From Persicaria tinctoria (lineage: Eukaryota > Streptophyta > Magnoliopsida > Caryophyllales > Polygonaceae): a stretch of DNA of 64,000 nt. The stretch spans positions 25,551,967 to 25,615,966 of the forward strand of contig JBANSL010000004.1 in NCBI GenBank assembly GCA_037127255.1. The letters run 5' to 3'. This document shows, piece after piece, positions 32,635 to 44,880 of this stretch. A program made the translations under genes and the position numbers. The notes under the pieces are model-generated. The model had not been told where the DNA came from, ran no database searches, and saw only the letters and a list, made by a program, of their open reading frames with translations. How positions within the stretch are numbered: the stretch's first letter is position 1; every line of letters starts with the position of its first letter.

Positions 32635-32964
32635 TTATTGTGATGGCGGGGTCTGGGGTCTAGATCGTTGGTTGATGTCATGTAGGGCAGTCAATAACGC
32701 GTTCTGAAGACCAGAGAGCTTCTCCGAAAGACTAGCGAGCTTGTCAGCAGTGCTTGCCACAAAATCAGCAAATCGACGCTCAATATCATCCAAAGTAACA
32801 CATATAGGACCAGCGTCATGTACAACAACTTCCTCTCTCACTACTACCTCTTCTGTAACCTCAGCAGGCTCATCCATAGTGACCTCATCAGCAACATCAG
32901 ACCATCGTCTATACTCATTCGGATCCATGGGAAATCTGTTGTGATAGAGATTAAAATCTGACAT
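32635..32964 (-). CDS. Small family-D protein of 109 residues
   Basis: It starts 20 bases inside the LTR copy at 32985. The protein begins MSDFNLYHNRFPMDPNEYRRW, is acidic in the middle (DEVTMDEPAEVTEEVVV), and ends in a predicted amphipathic helix (IERRFADFVASTADKLASLSEKLSGLQNALLTAL). It stops at 32635, just before the second polypurine tract, which is where the polyprotein of A-C also ends. It is therefore the whole coding capacity of this element. I do not recognise the family. It might be the relic of a Gag N-terminus, which in B and C is also helix-rich. Confidence 0.5.
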   Translation of the reverse strand: MSDFNLYHNRFPMDPNEYRRWSDVADEVTMDEPAEVTEEVVVREEVVVHDAGPICVTLDDIERRFADFVASTADKLASLSEKLSGLQNALLTALHDINQRSRPQTPPSQ

Positions 32965-32984
32965 TGACGCGCGACGAACGTTGT

Positions 32985-34116
32985 TGGCACTTTCGTCCTT
33001 TGTCAAATAGTAATAATATCCAAACTTAAACACACAACCAATAGGTTACCCAATCAATCACTTGATAAATCAAATAACTATTAGTATAGCGATGCTGTCT
33101 AGTGTCGAACCCACAAAGAGAAGCGATTTCCTCTTCGATAACTCTAAACAAGCACTCTTAAAGAAAAGCAATGATCTTGGGCAAATAAAAAATATGTAAA
33201 AGTAACAAGATTGCATCACAAAGCAAATTGATATCAAAGTAGAAAGAATATTTCACCTGTAATTCTCTGACAATGGTTGGAATTCATGGTCCTCGGATTG
33301 ATCTATTGATTATTCATATTCCTATGTCTACTTGACTAAAGTTGAGAGATCCGCAGAGATTCACTCATCTTATTCAATGCCACTAAATAATAGCATTAAG
33401 AACTCAAGTAATCAAGGCCAATTGGCACATTGACTCTACATAATCAAGACAGATATGCGCATACCGAACTCAATCCTAATCGCATATACTCAACATAGAT
33501 CAATTGAAATCATCCACTATAAAGACAAAGAGAAATTACTATATTCAATACCTTTGTTTGCTATCGAGAAAACAACAACGAATTCATAGCTAGAGATGCA
33601 ATTCCTAATATGTTGATCATACATAGAAAGGAACACAAATATAAATTAAGCACAAGATGATAACTAAACAACCATGCCTTCGAATCACAGGCGAAACTAT
33701 GAGTTTAGCAACTCATAGGCCAATTCTCTCTCTCTCTCTCTCTAATGGTGTTCATCGTCTCGCACAAAAACCACACAACACGTGAAATAAACTGAAAACA
33801 ACCTTAAAAGGTCTCACAATGGTCGGCAAAACCCTAGAAGAATTATTGAGACATAATACAATTCCAATATCATGTCTCCTTGCTCCTCCTTAGCTCTTTC
33901 TTATCCTCCATTTGCTCCAAAACATGCTTCTTAAACTCTTCCCAAAGTCCATCCAAGGTCGGTATGTAAATTTGTAGAATAAACACTAAAAACGCATAGA
34001 TTCCGAACTCGAATACTCCACAAGTAAGAAACGGAACTAGACTCAAAACACAACAACACCAATACCTAAAATCAATAAGAAACACCTATAATGCCTATAT
34101 GAAATATGCATTATCA
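32985..34116 (-). repeat. Family-D LTR copy 2
   Basis: It starts TGGCACTTTCGTCC and ends ATATGCATTATCA. In sequence it is a distinct subtype, sharing the gttgttggc start with copy 4, and it lacks the gg.ccacgg.cgg..gtcgtgcaa block present in copies 1 and 3. By position it acts as 5' LTR for the 109-residue frame. Confidence 0.75.
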
Positions 34117-34335
34117 GACATCCTTAGGCAATATAGTAGTCCCGCATGTAGATAGTTGTGATGCTCCTCAGTCTCTCCCAACATCCATTTGAAACATCAT
34201 GTTCCATCCAGACGCTGGGCATACTCAGTCATACCCCACCACTTCAGGCTGGTAAGATTTTAGACCTTTTATCCATCGAGAGGATGCATATCATCAAGAC
34301 AAACACCCACTCGGCGGGCAATCAGTGAACGTCGT
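34117..34335 (-). other. Short segment between two family-D LTRs
   Basis: These 219 bases between LTR copies 2 and 3 read, on the minus strand with two stops, RRSLIARRVGVCLDDMHPLDG, then WWGMTEYAQRLDGT and GETEEHHNYLHAGLLYCL. This could be the start of a coding region whose 5' LTR is copy 3. I do not recognise it. Confidence 0.35.
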
Positions 34336-35615
34336 TGACACTTTCGCCCTTTGCTAAATAGTAATATAATCCAAACTCAAATACCAAATCAATAGATTAG
34401 TCAATCAATCACTTGATAAAGTAAAGAACTACTAGTATAACAATTAAGTCCGGAGTCGAACCCACAAGGAGAAGCGATTTCCTATTCAATTACTCTTAAC
34501 AAGACTCTTATGAAAAATGGATGATTTATAGCAAATAACCAAGATGTAAAAGTAACCAACTTTATAATTGCAAAGTAGATTGATAACAATATAGAAATAA
34601 TTTTTCACCTGTAATTCTCTGACAATGGTTGGAATTCATGGTCCTATGATTGATCTATCAATTATTCATAAACACATGTCTACTTGACTAAAGTTGAGAG
34701 ATCCGCAGGGATACAATCAACTTATTTCATATCACTAAAGAATAGCATTAAGGACTCAAATAATCAAACCAATTGACATATTGATTCAATGAAATTAAGA
34801 CAAACTGGAACAACCCTAATCAACCCTAATCGACATATCCACAACATAGATCAATTGAAATCATCCTCTACAAAGACAAAGAAATATCAATACTTCAATA
34901 CCTTCGTTTGTTATCAAGAACACAATAACGAATTCATAGCTAAGATGCAATTCCTAACATGGTGATCAATCATAGAAAGGAACACAAATATAATCAATAA
35001 GCACAAGATGATAACTATGAACATGATGAATAACTAAATAGAATCAAATCCTCACAATCCAAACAATTATTTCTTCGAATCACAGGCGAAACTATAAGTT
35101 TAGAAACTCATAGGTCAATTCTCTCTCTCTCTAATGGTGTTGATAGTCTCACACAATAGCGACACACGTCGAATAATCCGAATAAAACCTAATATAGACT
35201 CATAAGAAGTCGGCAAAACCCTAATGGAAATAATAGGAAATAAGGTCGTCTTTTGAATCAAAATTGCAATCGCTGGAAACCGGCCCACGGCGGGCGTCGT
35301 GCAATTGGCGGAGGGTGCCACCTATGCAGTGACGGAATTCCCTCGATTGACTTCAATAATCTCCAATGCCGTGTCTCCTTGCTCCCCTCTAGGTTCTTCC
35401 TTAGCCTCCATATTATCTAAAACATGTCTCTTAAGCTCTTCTAAAGTCCCTTCAAGGTCGGAATGTAATTCTGCAAAATAAACGCTAAAAAGGCGTAGAT
35501 TCCGAACTCCAATACTTCACAAGCAATATACGAAACTAGACTCAAACATAAGCAAAAACACTACCTAAACACAATAAGAAATACCTATAATGCCTATATG
35601 AAATATGCATTATCA
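34336..35615 (-). repeat. Family-D LTR copy 3
   Basis: 1280 bp, starting TGACACTTTCGCCC and ending ATATGCATTATCA. It is most similar to copy 1 at 18809. The two may be the pair of one older element into which the copy-2 element inserted, but no matching target duplication was found. Confidence 0.75.
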
Positions 35616-37239
35616 AATACTAAGGTAGTTCCACCAAGTAGCAGGATAGTGTAACCCATGATTAGTCCAAAGGATAAAGAGGAGAAGCATAATCCATTCA
35701 ACAACACAAAACAACACCTTAATAGCATTTTTACATAATGAAAGCCTATCAAAGATAATCATCCATATCGAGATGGTAATACCCAGGTTCATACCGTTAC
35801 GGAGTAAACACCAAAGAATTCTTAATTTTGTTCTCTTAGTGTAGTATAATCCCCACAAAATATCAGGCAATACTAATAAGCAAATAGACTTCCATAAGTC
35901 TAGTAATCCGAACTGAATAAGGCTAGCAATTAGATGGTCTTGACAAACAATAGATGTATTTACTAAATGAAAGCTTTGTTTACCTATCATTACGCCAAAT
36001 TGATCGAATTTGAAGCCATTCAAATTTAAATGTTGAGCAGATCACGCCACTAAACAGGGTGAAAAGTCCAGCTGCTGAATACCAACATGGAATGATAGAA
36101 GAACATTTGAAGAGACATGTATGATCCTCATAAAATCGTATACTAAGACCGATTTGAATCCAGTACGATGTAATAGGAAAAGGGTAGGTTAGAAGAAGAT
36201 TTTCCATATTAGAATTCACACCGAAGTTGCCTAAAGCAGAGCAACTGAGTCTTCTAAACAAGTCTAGCACAATGCCGGCATAATCATACAGACCAATAAA
36301 GACTTCATTAGAGTAGAACAAGGTGATACTAACAACCATACACATAGCCATCATGTTGACCACATAAGATATAAACGGCTTAAGGTGAGCGCCTTACAGT
36401 AATTAGATACAGATGGGCTGATATTTTTGTAAGTTACTCCACACTAGTCTCACGGGAAAAGAAATATTTCTATTGAAATTAATCTCCTCGTATCTATAGA
36501 CTATAATCACCATAAATTGGTTTATGCTATAGTTATGACAATTTCTCGTACAAGGAACACGATTGCAGTTGAGATTTCTGATGATAATAAGATGAGGACA
36601 ATAGGAGTAAATAAGTAAATTGGATGAAACACAATCTCCTGGACACCTCCCATTATGGATTTTCGTTTTTTCACAGAGGGGTTTGAAGAAGACCCTGCGC
36701 CTTTTCGGGAGGCTGTTTTGTTTCCATTATTGGGAGAAGGATCTCCCTCCTGAATTGTTTTTTCAACCGGATTTGACAGACCCTTTTGGGTATTGGTTTG
36801 GGAGGGAGACACTCAGTTTGTTCCATGCCACAACGACGACACAAGACCTTGTTAGAGAATATCAGTATACAAGAGATTGTAAGAGATGGAGAGATATGAG
36901 TGAAGAGGAGCACCTTGCTTGAAACCCAAGCCACTCTTATAAGGATGGAGGACCGTGAGTCCCGAGAGAAACCGCTCCCCAAAGAGGGATCAATACCATC
37001 AAGCACTCCGAAATTGCAGAGACGTGTCAACCCCTAGGCAAGCCAGAGGCGAGAGAGGATACCATCTCCCACCCAAAACTGCATTTAGTCGTACCTTAAT
37101 TTCCAAATAACAATTCAATTTAGAAATTTTGGTTTCTATTAAATTAATACTTTTTCCTTTTTTTTTTTTTACTAATTCAGTGCAGTAGATGGTGGATGCA
37201 TGTTAATGTACTATATCATAGGTAATTCTGTAATCTGTG
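35616..37239 (-). other. Unassigned region with hydrophobic minus-strand frames
   Basis: Two overlapping minus-strand frames (35613-36023 and 35980-36363) are rich in Leu, Ile, Phe and Trp. A third (36522-36812) has a Ser/Lys-rich start (QKGLSNPVEKTIQEGDPSPN). They could be exons of a decayed membrane-protein gene. I recognise no family, and the compositions also fit chance frames in AT-rich DNA. Confidence 0.3.
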
Positions 37240-38158
37240 CGGTCAAAGGATTTTTCCACTCCAGGAAAATGCTTAAATAGATAAACCATACTTTTATCTC
37301 TCTCCTTCCTAATAGAGACGACCCAACAACCACCAATCACTACCGCCCAATCAGCTTATGCTCAAATGTCTATAAAATCATATCCAAAATCTTGACTGAC
37401 AGAATGAAAAATATTATCGGTAAACTCATACATCCTCTTCAGGGTGCCTTTGTATCAGATAGGGCTATTCAAGACAATGTCCTGATAGCTCACAAAATTT
37501 TCCACTCCTACAAACATAGGAGGGGATGAGAAGGATGGCTGGCAATTAAACTAGATATGGAAAAAGCATATGACAGAGTCGATTGGAATTTTATAAAAAG
37601 ATGCTTTAAAGTTTTGGATTCCACGATACGTTTATCTCTTGGATAATGGAGTGTATCATGACGGTTTCCTCTTCGGTATTAGTCAACAATGGTCAAACGG
37701 ATCTGATTTATCCCACTCGGGGTCTCTGGCAGGAAGACCCATTATCCTCTTTTCTGTTTATCTTAGGGGCAGAGATTCTGGAATGGAAACTAGCTACTAA
37801 AGCTAGCGTAGACAAAACACACATTGGGTTCCCGATTGGACAAAACGGTTATCGGATTCCATTTCTTTCCTTCGTAGATGATATCATTATCTTCTCCAAA
37901 GGAAGCCTAGACGTAGGTCGTAAAGTGAAGACGGTTGTAGATTCATACTGCAAAGTATCAGGTCAAAAGGTCAACTACAACAAATCAAGTTTCCAAGCTA
38001 CGAAAGGGATTCTGAACCATAGGATCCTTGAATTAAGTACCAGCCTCAATATTTTTAATGAGAATTCTTTAGAGCGGTATTTAGGATGTCCAATTATCAA
38101 TGAAAGAGTTACCAAAACCACTTTTGAAGATATCATCTGTAATCTAAACAACAATTGA
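37240..38158 (+). pseudogene. LINE (L1-type) reverse transcriptase remnant
   Basis: The sequence reads FISLLPNRDDPTTTNHYRPI, then SLCSNVYKIISKILTDRM, LHPLQGAFV-like (HPLQGAFVSDRAIQDNVLIA), then LAIKLDMEKAYDRVDW with the first catalytic Asp. After stops and a frame change around 37530-37645 it continues with FVDDIIIFSKGS, where the family has F/YADD, and SGQKVNYNKSSFQ. These are plant L1-type (RT_nLTR) landmarks in order. Several stops make it non-functional. Confidence 0.87.
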
Positions 38159-39074
38159 CAAAATGGAGGGCTAATGCCCTCTCACAACAAGGTCGTGCTA
38201 CCCTAATCAACTCCAACCTTTCCGCTAAGCCACTATATGTTATGCATAATTTTATGCTCCCTGCTTCTCTGCATAAAGAACTCGACCAGATAAACCGCTC
38301 TTTCTTTTGGAATAAGGATCTTTAGTACAGGCCGTTGATAAACTAGGACCGGATCTGCAAACCAAAACGGTCGGGGGGCGGAGGGGGATTCAGAAATCCA
38401 ACAACATGAATGTGGCCCTCCAGATGAAGTTACTTTGGAAAATTTTGGCCGAGCCGAGTAATGTATGGGTGACATTAATCAGACATAAATACCCGCATTC
38501 TGCCAGCATCTTTGACTACAAGACCTCGGGGTCTTGCTCTTGGCAATGGTCCAAGCTATCCGCCTTAATCGATAAATTCAAAAAAAGCCTTATTTGGTCT
38601 ATAGGTAATGGGCAGTCAATTAAGTGACTATATATTGGGGGCAAATGGTGGGAAGAAAAACTCAAGGTTTCTCTTCATATGGAATTAGTGTGAGAGATCC
38701 TTAACATCCCTCTACTTGTCTCAACTATGCAAGATCGCCTATACTGGTGGCCAGATAGGGAAGGTTGGTGTACTACTGCCATTGCATATAAATTATTAAC
38801 AGCTCAATCAGCAGCACACCTGGATTGTAATGCCTGGATATGGAAGATTAATGTCCCCTCGAAAGTAAAAAACTTTCTTTGGAAAATAGCTCAGAATGGC
38901 CTCCCCACATCCACTAGGTTGTCTAGTAGGGGGACGTCTGTCCCTTCCACCTGCTCATTGTGTAATATGGCGCCTGAGGATGAGGTTCATTTGTTTCTGG
39001 AATGCCCTTTCATCCAAGCAATCCACCAACTCCCGTACCAAATCCAATCAAACATTGCCTATCTGATTGCATAA
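38159..39074 (+). pseudogene. LINE connection region and zinc-binding domain remnant
   Basis: Frames at 38406-38627 and 38727-39074 carry MNVALQMKLLWKILAEPSN, then WWPDREGWCTTAIAYKLL and KINVPSKVKNFLWKIAQNGL, then the Cys-rich CSLCNMAPEDEVHLFLECPF. This is the zf-RVT region that follows reverse transcriptase in plant L1 elements. There are stops at about 38625 and 39073. Confidence 0.85.
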
Positions 39075-39339
39075 TCCTGAGATATTAAGCCCATTCTATC
39101 TGCTCTAGGGAAGAACCTACAGTCTACTGATCTAACCAAACTCGCCTTTTCTTGGTGGACAACGTGGTATATTAGGAACCAAAACCTATTTCAGCAAACT
39201 GCAATACCGCACAAGGATAGAGCCTTACGACTGATCCAATCTCATATTGATAACTGGAATAAAACAGCTGCTGTTCAGTCCGAGTTTGAGGATGATTTTC
39301 GCCCTATTCGGCGGTGCACTCATCCAAAGAATAGAAAAC

Positions 39340-39835
39340 AAAAAACCATCGCTTGGCGCAAGCCTCCCCGGGGCACATTCAAACTAAATTTTGATGGGTC
39401 TACTCTCCCTAATGGCGAAAGCACTGCGGGTGTTGTCATTATGGACTGGGTCGGCCACCCAATTTCTGTTCAACACCTTCGACTAGGCAAACAAAAACCA
39501 CTAACAGCGGAGGCCCTAGCCCTTCAATTAGGGATACAACAGGTTCGGAAACTCAGTATTAAAAAGATCCATATAGAAGGTGATAGCAAGATAATCATTG
39601 ACCATTTAAATAGGAAATCGAAGTGCTCATGGGAGATCGAACTAATATTTTTGGATACACAAGTTCTGTTATCGACCGTGGAAGAAGTAGTTTTCTTCCA
39701 TGTTCCTCGTATCGGCAATAGAGTGGCGGATAAGGTTGCACACCTTAGCCACTCTACCCGAGGAGTCGATGTTACGAATGATCCTGGTCTTCTTGACCTC
39801 ATCCGCCAGGATGTCGCCGGGTAGGGCTAGCCCAC
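39340..39835 (+). pseudogene. LINE RNase H domain remnant
   Basis: The same element continues with LNFDGSTLPNGESTAGVVI (first Asp), AEALALQLGIQ (Glu), IEGDSKIIIDHL (Asp) and GNRVADKVAHLS (last Asp), so all four RNase H acidic positions are kept. The frame is open from about 39340 to the stop at 39822-39824. It ends DLIRQDVAG, a common end for these proteins. Confidence 0.87.
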
Positions 39836-40155
39836 CCGAATTCTTTCCTTAAATGTTAATGTACTACTTTTTTGAATTAATATCCAAGTCACATACAGAT
39901 CGATTCGGCCAATATCTACCATAATGATGTGCTAGTCTATCTGGGTTGTGTGTGGATTAATGTAGCACGACACCATAATGATGTGCTAGTCTGACTGCCA
40001 GAATATGATAGATGTGGTAACAAATGATTTGGAGAAATCAATTACTGTGTATAGTTTAACCTACTCAACCTTTTTTTAAAACTAAAAATGTTCTTTTATT
40101 GATTTAATGAGGACTATTTTTTTATTAGGTAAGAATTTGGTTAGATAAGGCGACA
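39836..40155. other. LINE 3' tail and spacer
   Basis: AT-rich sequence contains a duplicated ccataatgatgtgctagtct (about 39920 and 39971). No poly(A) tail or target duplication was recognised for the LINE at 37240-39835. Confidence 0.4.
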
Positions 40156-40620
40156 CTAACTGAAAGCATCCTTTCGGATGAGGTCGAGCAGATCTGGATC
40201 ATTTAGCAAATTGGGGTTACTCGTAAAACGGCCAAGATGTGCAAACCTTGTCGACCACTCAATTACCATCACGAAGTATATGATAGAAAACAACTTCTTT
40301 GAACCCAGTATAGTATACGAATTTCCGACATAATGATCTCGATTTCTCATGGGCAAGGTATTCCTGCTCTTAGGTAATTTATGATGATTAGAGAGTCTCC
40401 TTCAATGATAACCTTCTCCAAACTTAGTTCCTTCGCCGCGAGAACACCCAAACGAAGACCAAGAGCTTCCGCTACCAAGGGTGTTTGCGAAACAAGAATT
40501 GCAAATTCGAGTGTCAGTGGTGATCCGTCACAGTCCCGAATAATGAATCCAATGCTATTATCATTGTTAGACGGTGATGAGCCATCAAAATGCAATTTAT
40601 AGAAACCTCATTGAGGTTTT
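40156..40620 (-). pseudogene. Second LINE RNase H fragment, opposite strand
   Basis: On the minus strand it reads LHFDGSSPSNNDNSIGFIIR, AEALGLRLGVLAAKELSL, VIIEGDSLIIINYL, then a stop. In another frame it continues VIEWSTRFAHLGRF and DLLDLIRKDAFS. It is an RNase H-only relic of a different L1 copy. The preceding RT is absent. Confidence 0.8.
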
Positions 40621-40952
40621 CTCCCTTTCTTCTTTTTGGATTCACGATTATTCTTATTTTTTCCGGAACCTAGGTTTGGTTCAACATGAGAATTAAGAGC
40701 TCGATCAATTTTCATAAAAGATAATTTAAAAGAAATGACAAAATATGTTTGACTGGATTTTTAAGAGAAAGTTATATAAAAAAAAGCCACATTTATCGCT
40801 CTTATTCACTAAAAATAGCCAATTAAAACTAAAAAAACGGTTGTTTTGGCATGAATGTTCAATATTTACATTAGAATTCCCATGAAACAGAAACCGACTT
40901 CTTCTACACTCCCGATTTTGATTTCATCTTCTTACTATTGCGAGTGCATCAA

Positions 40953-40954
<2 letters not shown>

Positions 40955-41000
<46 letters not shown>
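40955..41000. repeat. (CT)n microsatellite
   Basis: 46 bases of uninterrupted CT repeat. Confidence 0.95.
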
Positions 41001-41002
<2 letters not shown>

Positions 41003-42657
41003 AACGAGGCATTAAAGGCAGTGTGATTGAGTATATAATTGATCTTTAACGGTGAAATTGTTCAAATTCTCCTTTTTGTGATATTCGTTGTTGTAGGCAA
41101 GCGAAAGCGATGAAGTTGATATTTTTCATGTATGATTTATTTTCCTCTTTGATGGTAGCTTTTTCTTCTCTTATTGATGAACTTTGAATTGGGAATTTGC
41201 TTGTATTTTGGGTCAAATTGCAGAGGTCGGGAGGAGAGAGAAACTCCAATTTGAGTACCCTTTGATTGTGTAAAATCGTCGATTTCAATACCCCTTTATG
41301 TGTCTCCAATTTATATGTCCAGTCCTTCGTCTCTCCCCATCTCTATGTTCGATCTGGTCTATCCTCTTCCGGATTTGGCTTGGAGATTTGCAATTTCAGC
41401 AAGTTTGTGCAAAATCATGGGGAAGATTGGGGCTTTGTCTCTTTCTAATCCTTCTCATAACAATCCTGAAGCGAAATCTATTGAAATTGTTATGGGGCTT
41501 TTCTCTTCCTCCCTTTTCTTTGTGCATTTCTCCTGCGATTTTGGGGATTTGGTTATTTTTAGGGTAATTGAGTGAGTTCTTCCTCCATCGGCTTTCCTGT
41601 GCGAGGTGGTGGTGCGATATTGGGTGGCTCTGCTGTCGTCTCCCTCCTCTCTTTCCCTTGTTTCCTCCTGTTTGTCTCCTCCTCCGGCCTCCCTCGCCGC
41701 CGGATCCTGTCCTCACTTCCTCGTGTACCCTTCCTTCTCCGTTGTTCTACTTTTGACCGCTCGTTTGCTTCGTTGGGGGCTTCTTTCTATTTTTGTGTCC
41801 AGATCTGGGTGAAACTTGGCGTTTAGGGGTTTCCTGTTGCCCGTTCCGGCCTGGGTGGTTCCTCCTCGCCAATCGATTGGACTTTGGCTCTCGGTCGGTG
41901 TGCTCTGCTGTCGGGAATTGTCCTCTCCGGCATTTTTCCGGAGTTAGCCTCCCCTTATGCGAAGATTAGTGCTTCGGGCCCAAGGCAATTCGTTGGGCCC
42001 GAAGTGGCCCGCTAACTTTCTTGGGCCTGAGGCAGCCCAATCATTTTATTAAAAAAAAGGGAATGTTATTCATACAATTATTAATTATATGTCAAATCCC
42101 GTATAGGGAATATCGTGTAAACCCACGCAAAAGGGTAGACTAAATCCCAAAAGGTAAGATAAAATCCATGAAGGGTATTGACAAATTCCCGCAATGGCTT
42201 GAAGGTGCGCTCTCTACGAGGGTGGTTCACGGTAGTTGTTCTGATTGTTCTTGGTGGTTCTGATCTTAGTTGGGGCTCGTGCTTCCGGCGTCGGGTATGG
42301 CTAGGGTCGTGGCGGTGTGCATCATGGCGACTCTATATTCCAGAAATTTTCTTGGAGGTTCTTCTTCATCTCCCACAGGAGAGACTTCTTATGTATTGTT
42401 GACCAGCGGTGTTATCTCTTGATGGCGATTGGCTCCGTTCTGTCTTCGCTGTCATCATATTTTATGGATTAGGATCGTCTGTTCTTCTTAGTGACTGTTT
42501 GTTTACCATCTCTTCGTTGCATCCTTTTATTATTATGATTGTATGTTTGACGGTTCGCCGTTTGCCGACTCTATCGGCCTCTCGATGAGTCAGGTCTGTC
42601 TGACCATCAAATTATTACCTCATAAAAAAAATTTGATTGTATTTTAATGTTTAGTTT
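41001..42657. other. Unassigned stretch between LINE remnants and copia element H
   Basis: It contains T- and C-rich sequence with several short open frames (for example around 41300-41820), none with a recognisable domain. The end (cggttcgccgtttgccgactc... then aaaaaaaa near 42623) looks like a LINE 3' end, but I found no target duplication. Confidence 0.3.
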
Positions 42658-42985
42658 TGTAAAACTTGAGCAAACTCAAGTTTTCATCAATGGAGAATCG
42701 AAAATCTGATCGAACTAGAAGATGAACAAAAATGTAAAATGAGTGCCCTAAAGGAGTTTTCTCTTCATTGTATTGTAGCAAAATGAGTAAAGTGCCAAAA
42801 GTTAGTTACAACTGAACAATTGAGCTCTATTTATACACTAAAGCATCCGAGAGAACAAACTACAGAACATGCTTGAAATGATGTCACTTTGATCCTGAGT
42901 AATCTTGACCACTTGTTGACTTCGAGCTGGCCTCTTGACTCTTAGCGGTTGCTGTCTTGACACCTCAACTTGCCTTCCTCCAACA
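42658..42985 (-). repeat. 3' LTR of copia element H
   Basis: 328 bp, starting TGTAAAACTTGAGC and ending CCTCCAACA. It carries a TATA box on the minus strand (TATAAATA, 42828-42835). It differs from the other LTR by many substitutions and small indels, so this insertion is old. Confidence 0.88.
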
Positions 42986-42999
42986 CCCTCCGCAAGTTA

Positions 43000-43387
43000 G
43001 AGGGTGTGAACACAAACCCAACTTGGAGAGGAATTATAGATGAAGAATACCAGTGAGCGGCTTTGTAAAAATGTCAGCCAATTGAGTTGCAGCTGAAGTG
43101 AACTACAATGAAATATTACCATCATTGAGCTTTTCCCTTACAAAATGGGAGTCAGGCTCAATGTGCTTTGTTCTCTCGTGATAAACAATGTTCTTAGCAA
43201 TCTAAATGGCCGCTTGGTTATCACAATGAAGAGGAATTGGAACCACATAAGGAACTATCAATTCATGTATGAGCCTTGATAACCATGTGAGTTCATTAAC
43301 AAGCCTCCTCATTGATCTATATTCAGCCTCTTCGGATGAGCGGGACACGGTATGTGGCTTCTTATACTTTCAGCTCATAGGAATACC
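43000..43387 (-). pseudogene. Copia RNase H remnant of element H
   Basis: The minus strand reads SSEEAEYRSMRRLVNELTWL, then [33 protein letters not shown] and TQLADIFTKPL. These are standard Ty1/copia RNase H words, including the DNQAAI and HxRTKHIE motifs. Stops occur after QAAI and after NISL. Confidence 0.82.
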
Positions 43388-44400
43388 TCAAAAAAAGCAC
43401 AAAGTATCCACTAACAGACCCTCTTTTTGAAGGAGTAGAACCCATGTCTGAATCACAATAAACCTTGAGAGAGAAATCAACTTGCCTAGAGAAAAAAAGC
43501 CCATGAGCAGATTATTGGAGAGGTACTTGAGGGTATGCAAGAGTGCCTCATAGTGAGGGACACGAGGACACTTCATGAATTGGCTCAAGACATGGACTAC
43601 AAAGGACAATTCAGGCCTAATATTATTGGTTAGGAAATTCAATTTCCCATCCATTCATATGTATCATAAAGGATCATTAATTAAAGCACCTTGTTGAGGA
43701 AGAAGTTTCATATTCAGTTCCAAAGGAGCTTGTACATACGTAACATACCTAAAAGAAGTGATATTGGCATCTTTTAGACGATAAAGAATAAACTTCCTTT
43801 GAGATAACACAATAGAGGAAGGTTCATATAACACTTCCATGCCAATGAAGTAACCGAGTTGACCAAGATCTTTGATCTTCAACTGAGAATGAAGTTGTTG
43901 TTTGAGAAGATGGATTTCATCAGAAGCATCTCAAGTTAGCAAAACATCATCAACATAGACAACATAGCACAATCTTTGAACCAAAATTTTTAATAAACAA
44001 GGAGTAATCATTCTTAGAAGAACAATATCCCTTGTCTTGGAGAAACATGGACAATTTAGAGTACCGTTGTTGTGAAACCTGCTTCAAGCCATATAAAGAC
44101 TTTTTTAGTTTGCATACAACTCCTTGAGAGAAAGAAGAAGGAGAATAACCTTGGGGAATCTTCATATGAAAATCTTCAAATAGATCCCCATGTAAAAAGG
44201 CATTATTCACATCAAGTTGGCTTATTGTCCAAACTTTCTTAGCAAAAATAGGAATCAGGCTTCGAATTGTTGTCATTTTGACAACAGGTGAGAGGGTTAG
44301 ATTATAGTCCACTCCAGCTTTCTAAGTATTGCCTTTGATAACAAGTATGGCTTTCAATTTCTCAATACCACCATCTTGTACTTGATCTTATAAACCCATT
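43388..44400 (-). pseudogene. Copia reverse transcriptase remnant of element H
   Basis: Spread over three frames: DYNLTLSPVVKMTTIRSLIP, TISQLDVNNAFLHGDLFE with the catalytic Asp, KSLYGLKQVSQQRYSKL, then YVVYVDDV in a shifted frame around 43950 (active-site YVDD), KIKDLGQLGYFIGMEV and IVLSQRKFILYRL, and GKLNFLTNNIRPELSFVVHVLSQFM. The order is that of Ty1/copia RT. Frameshifts near 43660 and 43950 disable it. Confidence 0.88.
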
Positions 44401-44880
44401 TTCTTTATATGGGTTTCTTTCCTGCATGTAAGGGAACCATATCCCAATTGTGATTGGCTTCAAGTGTAGAAAACTCAATAGCATCCCTCCATTCACTATG
44501 CTTCACAACTTCATAGAACGAGGAAGGCTCCTAGTGCTTCTCAACAGGAAGAGCAAACTACTGACTGAGACATGAAAAAGCCGAGATAGATAAATGATGA
44601 GGTGGGGTAATATCCGTTCATACAGAACATCTCTCATCAGTTGTAGCAGAAGAACACATAAAATCTCTAAGATGAGAAGGTGAATTAGAAATCCTATAAG
44701 ACCTTCTAAAACTGATAAAATGAGCATCAACTAGTAAGTCAACAAATGGAGGATGAATGATAGGAGGAACATATCTATCAGGAGGATCAAATATATCAGT
44801 GTCAAGATCATTCACTAGAATATCAGCAACAAGCAAAGGGAATACAGAAATAGGCACAGAAAATCTGGATGAATTAAAAG
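44401..44880 (-). pseudogene. Copia integrase-RT linker remnant of element H
   Basis: Two overlapping frames (44503-44730, 44618-44857) contain FVDLLVDAHFISFRRSYRIS and the LKSW-like HEEPSSF region. This part is poorly conserved in copia elements. The position between integrase and RT is the main evidence. Confidence 0.55.

Noticed and set aside
35613..36363. Hydrophobic minus-strand frames, first suspected to be transferred mitochondrial DNA (nad or cob genes)
   Set aside because: None of the conserved words of plant mitochondrial proteins I know could be found, and the frames overlap each other. Left as unassigned.
41266..41826. Overlapping + strand frames near 41.3-41.8 kb as a host gene
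   Set aside because: Three frames are open at once in T/C-rich sequence. No domain, no splice pattern and no homologous word was recognised.
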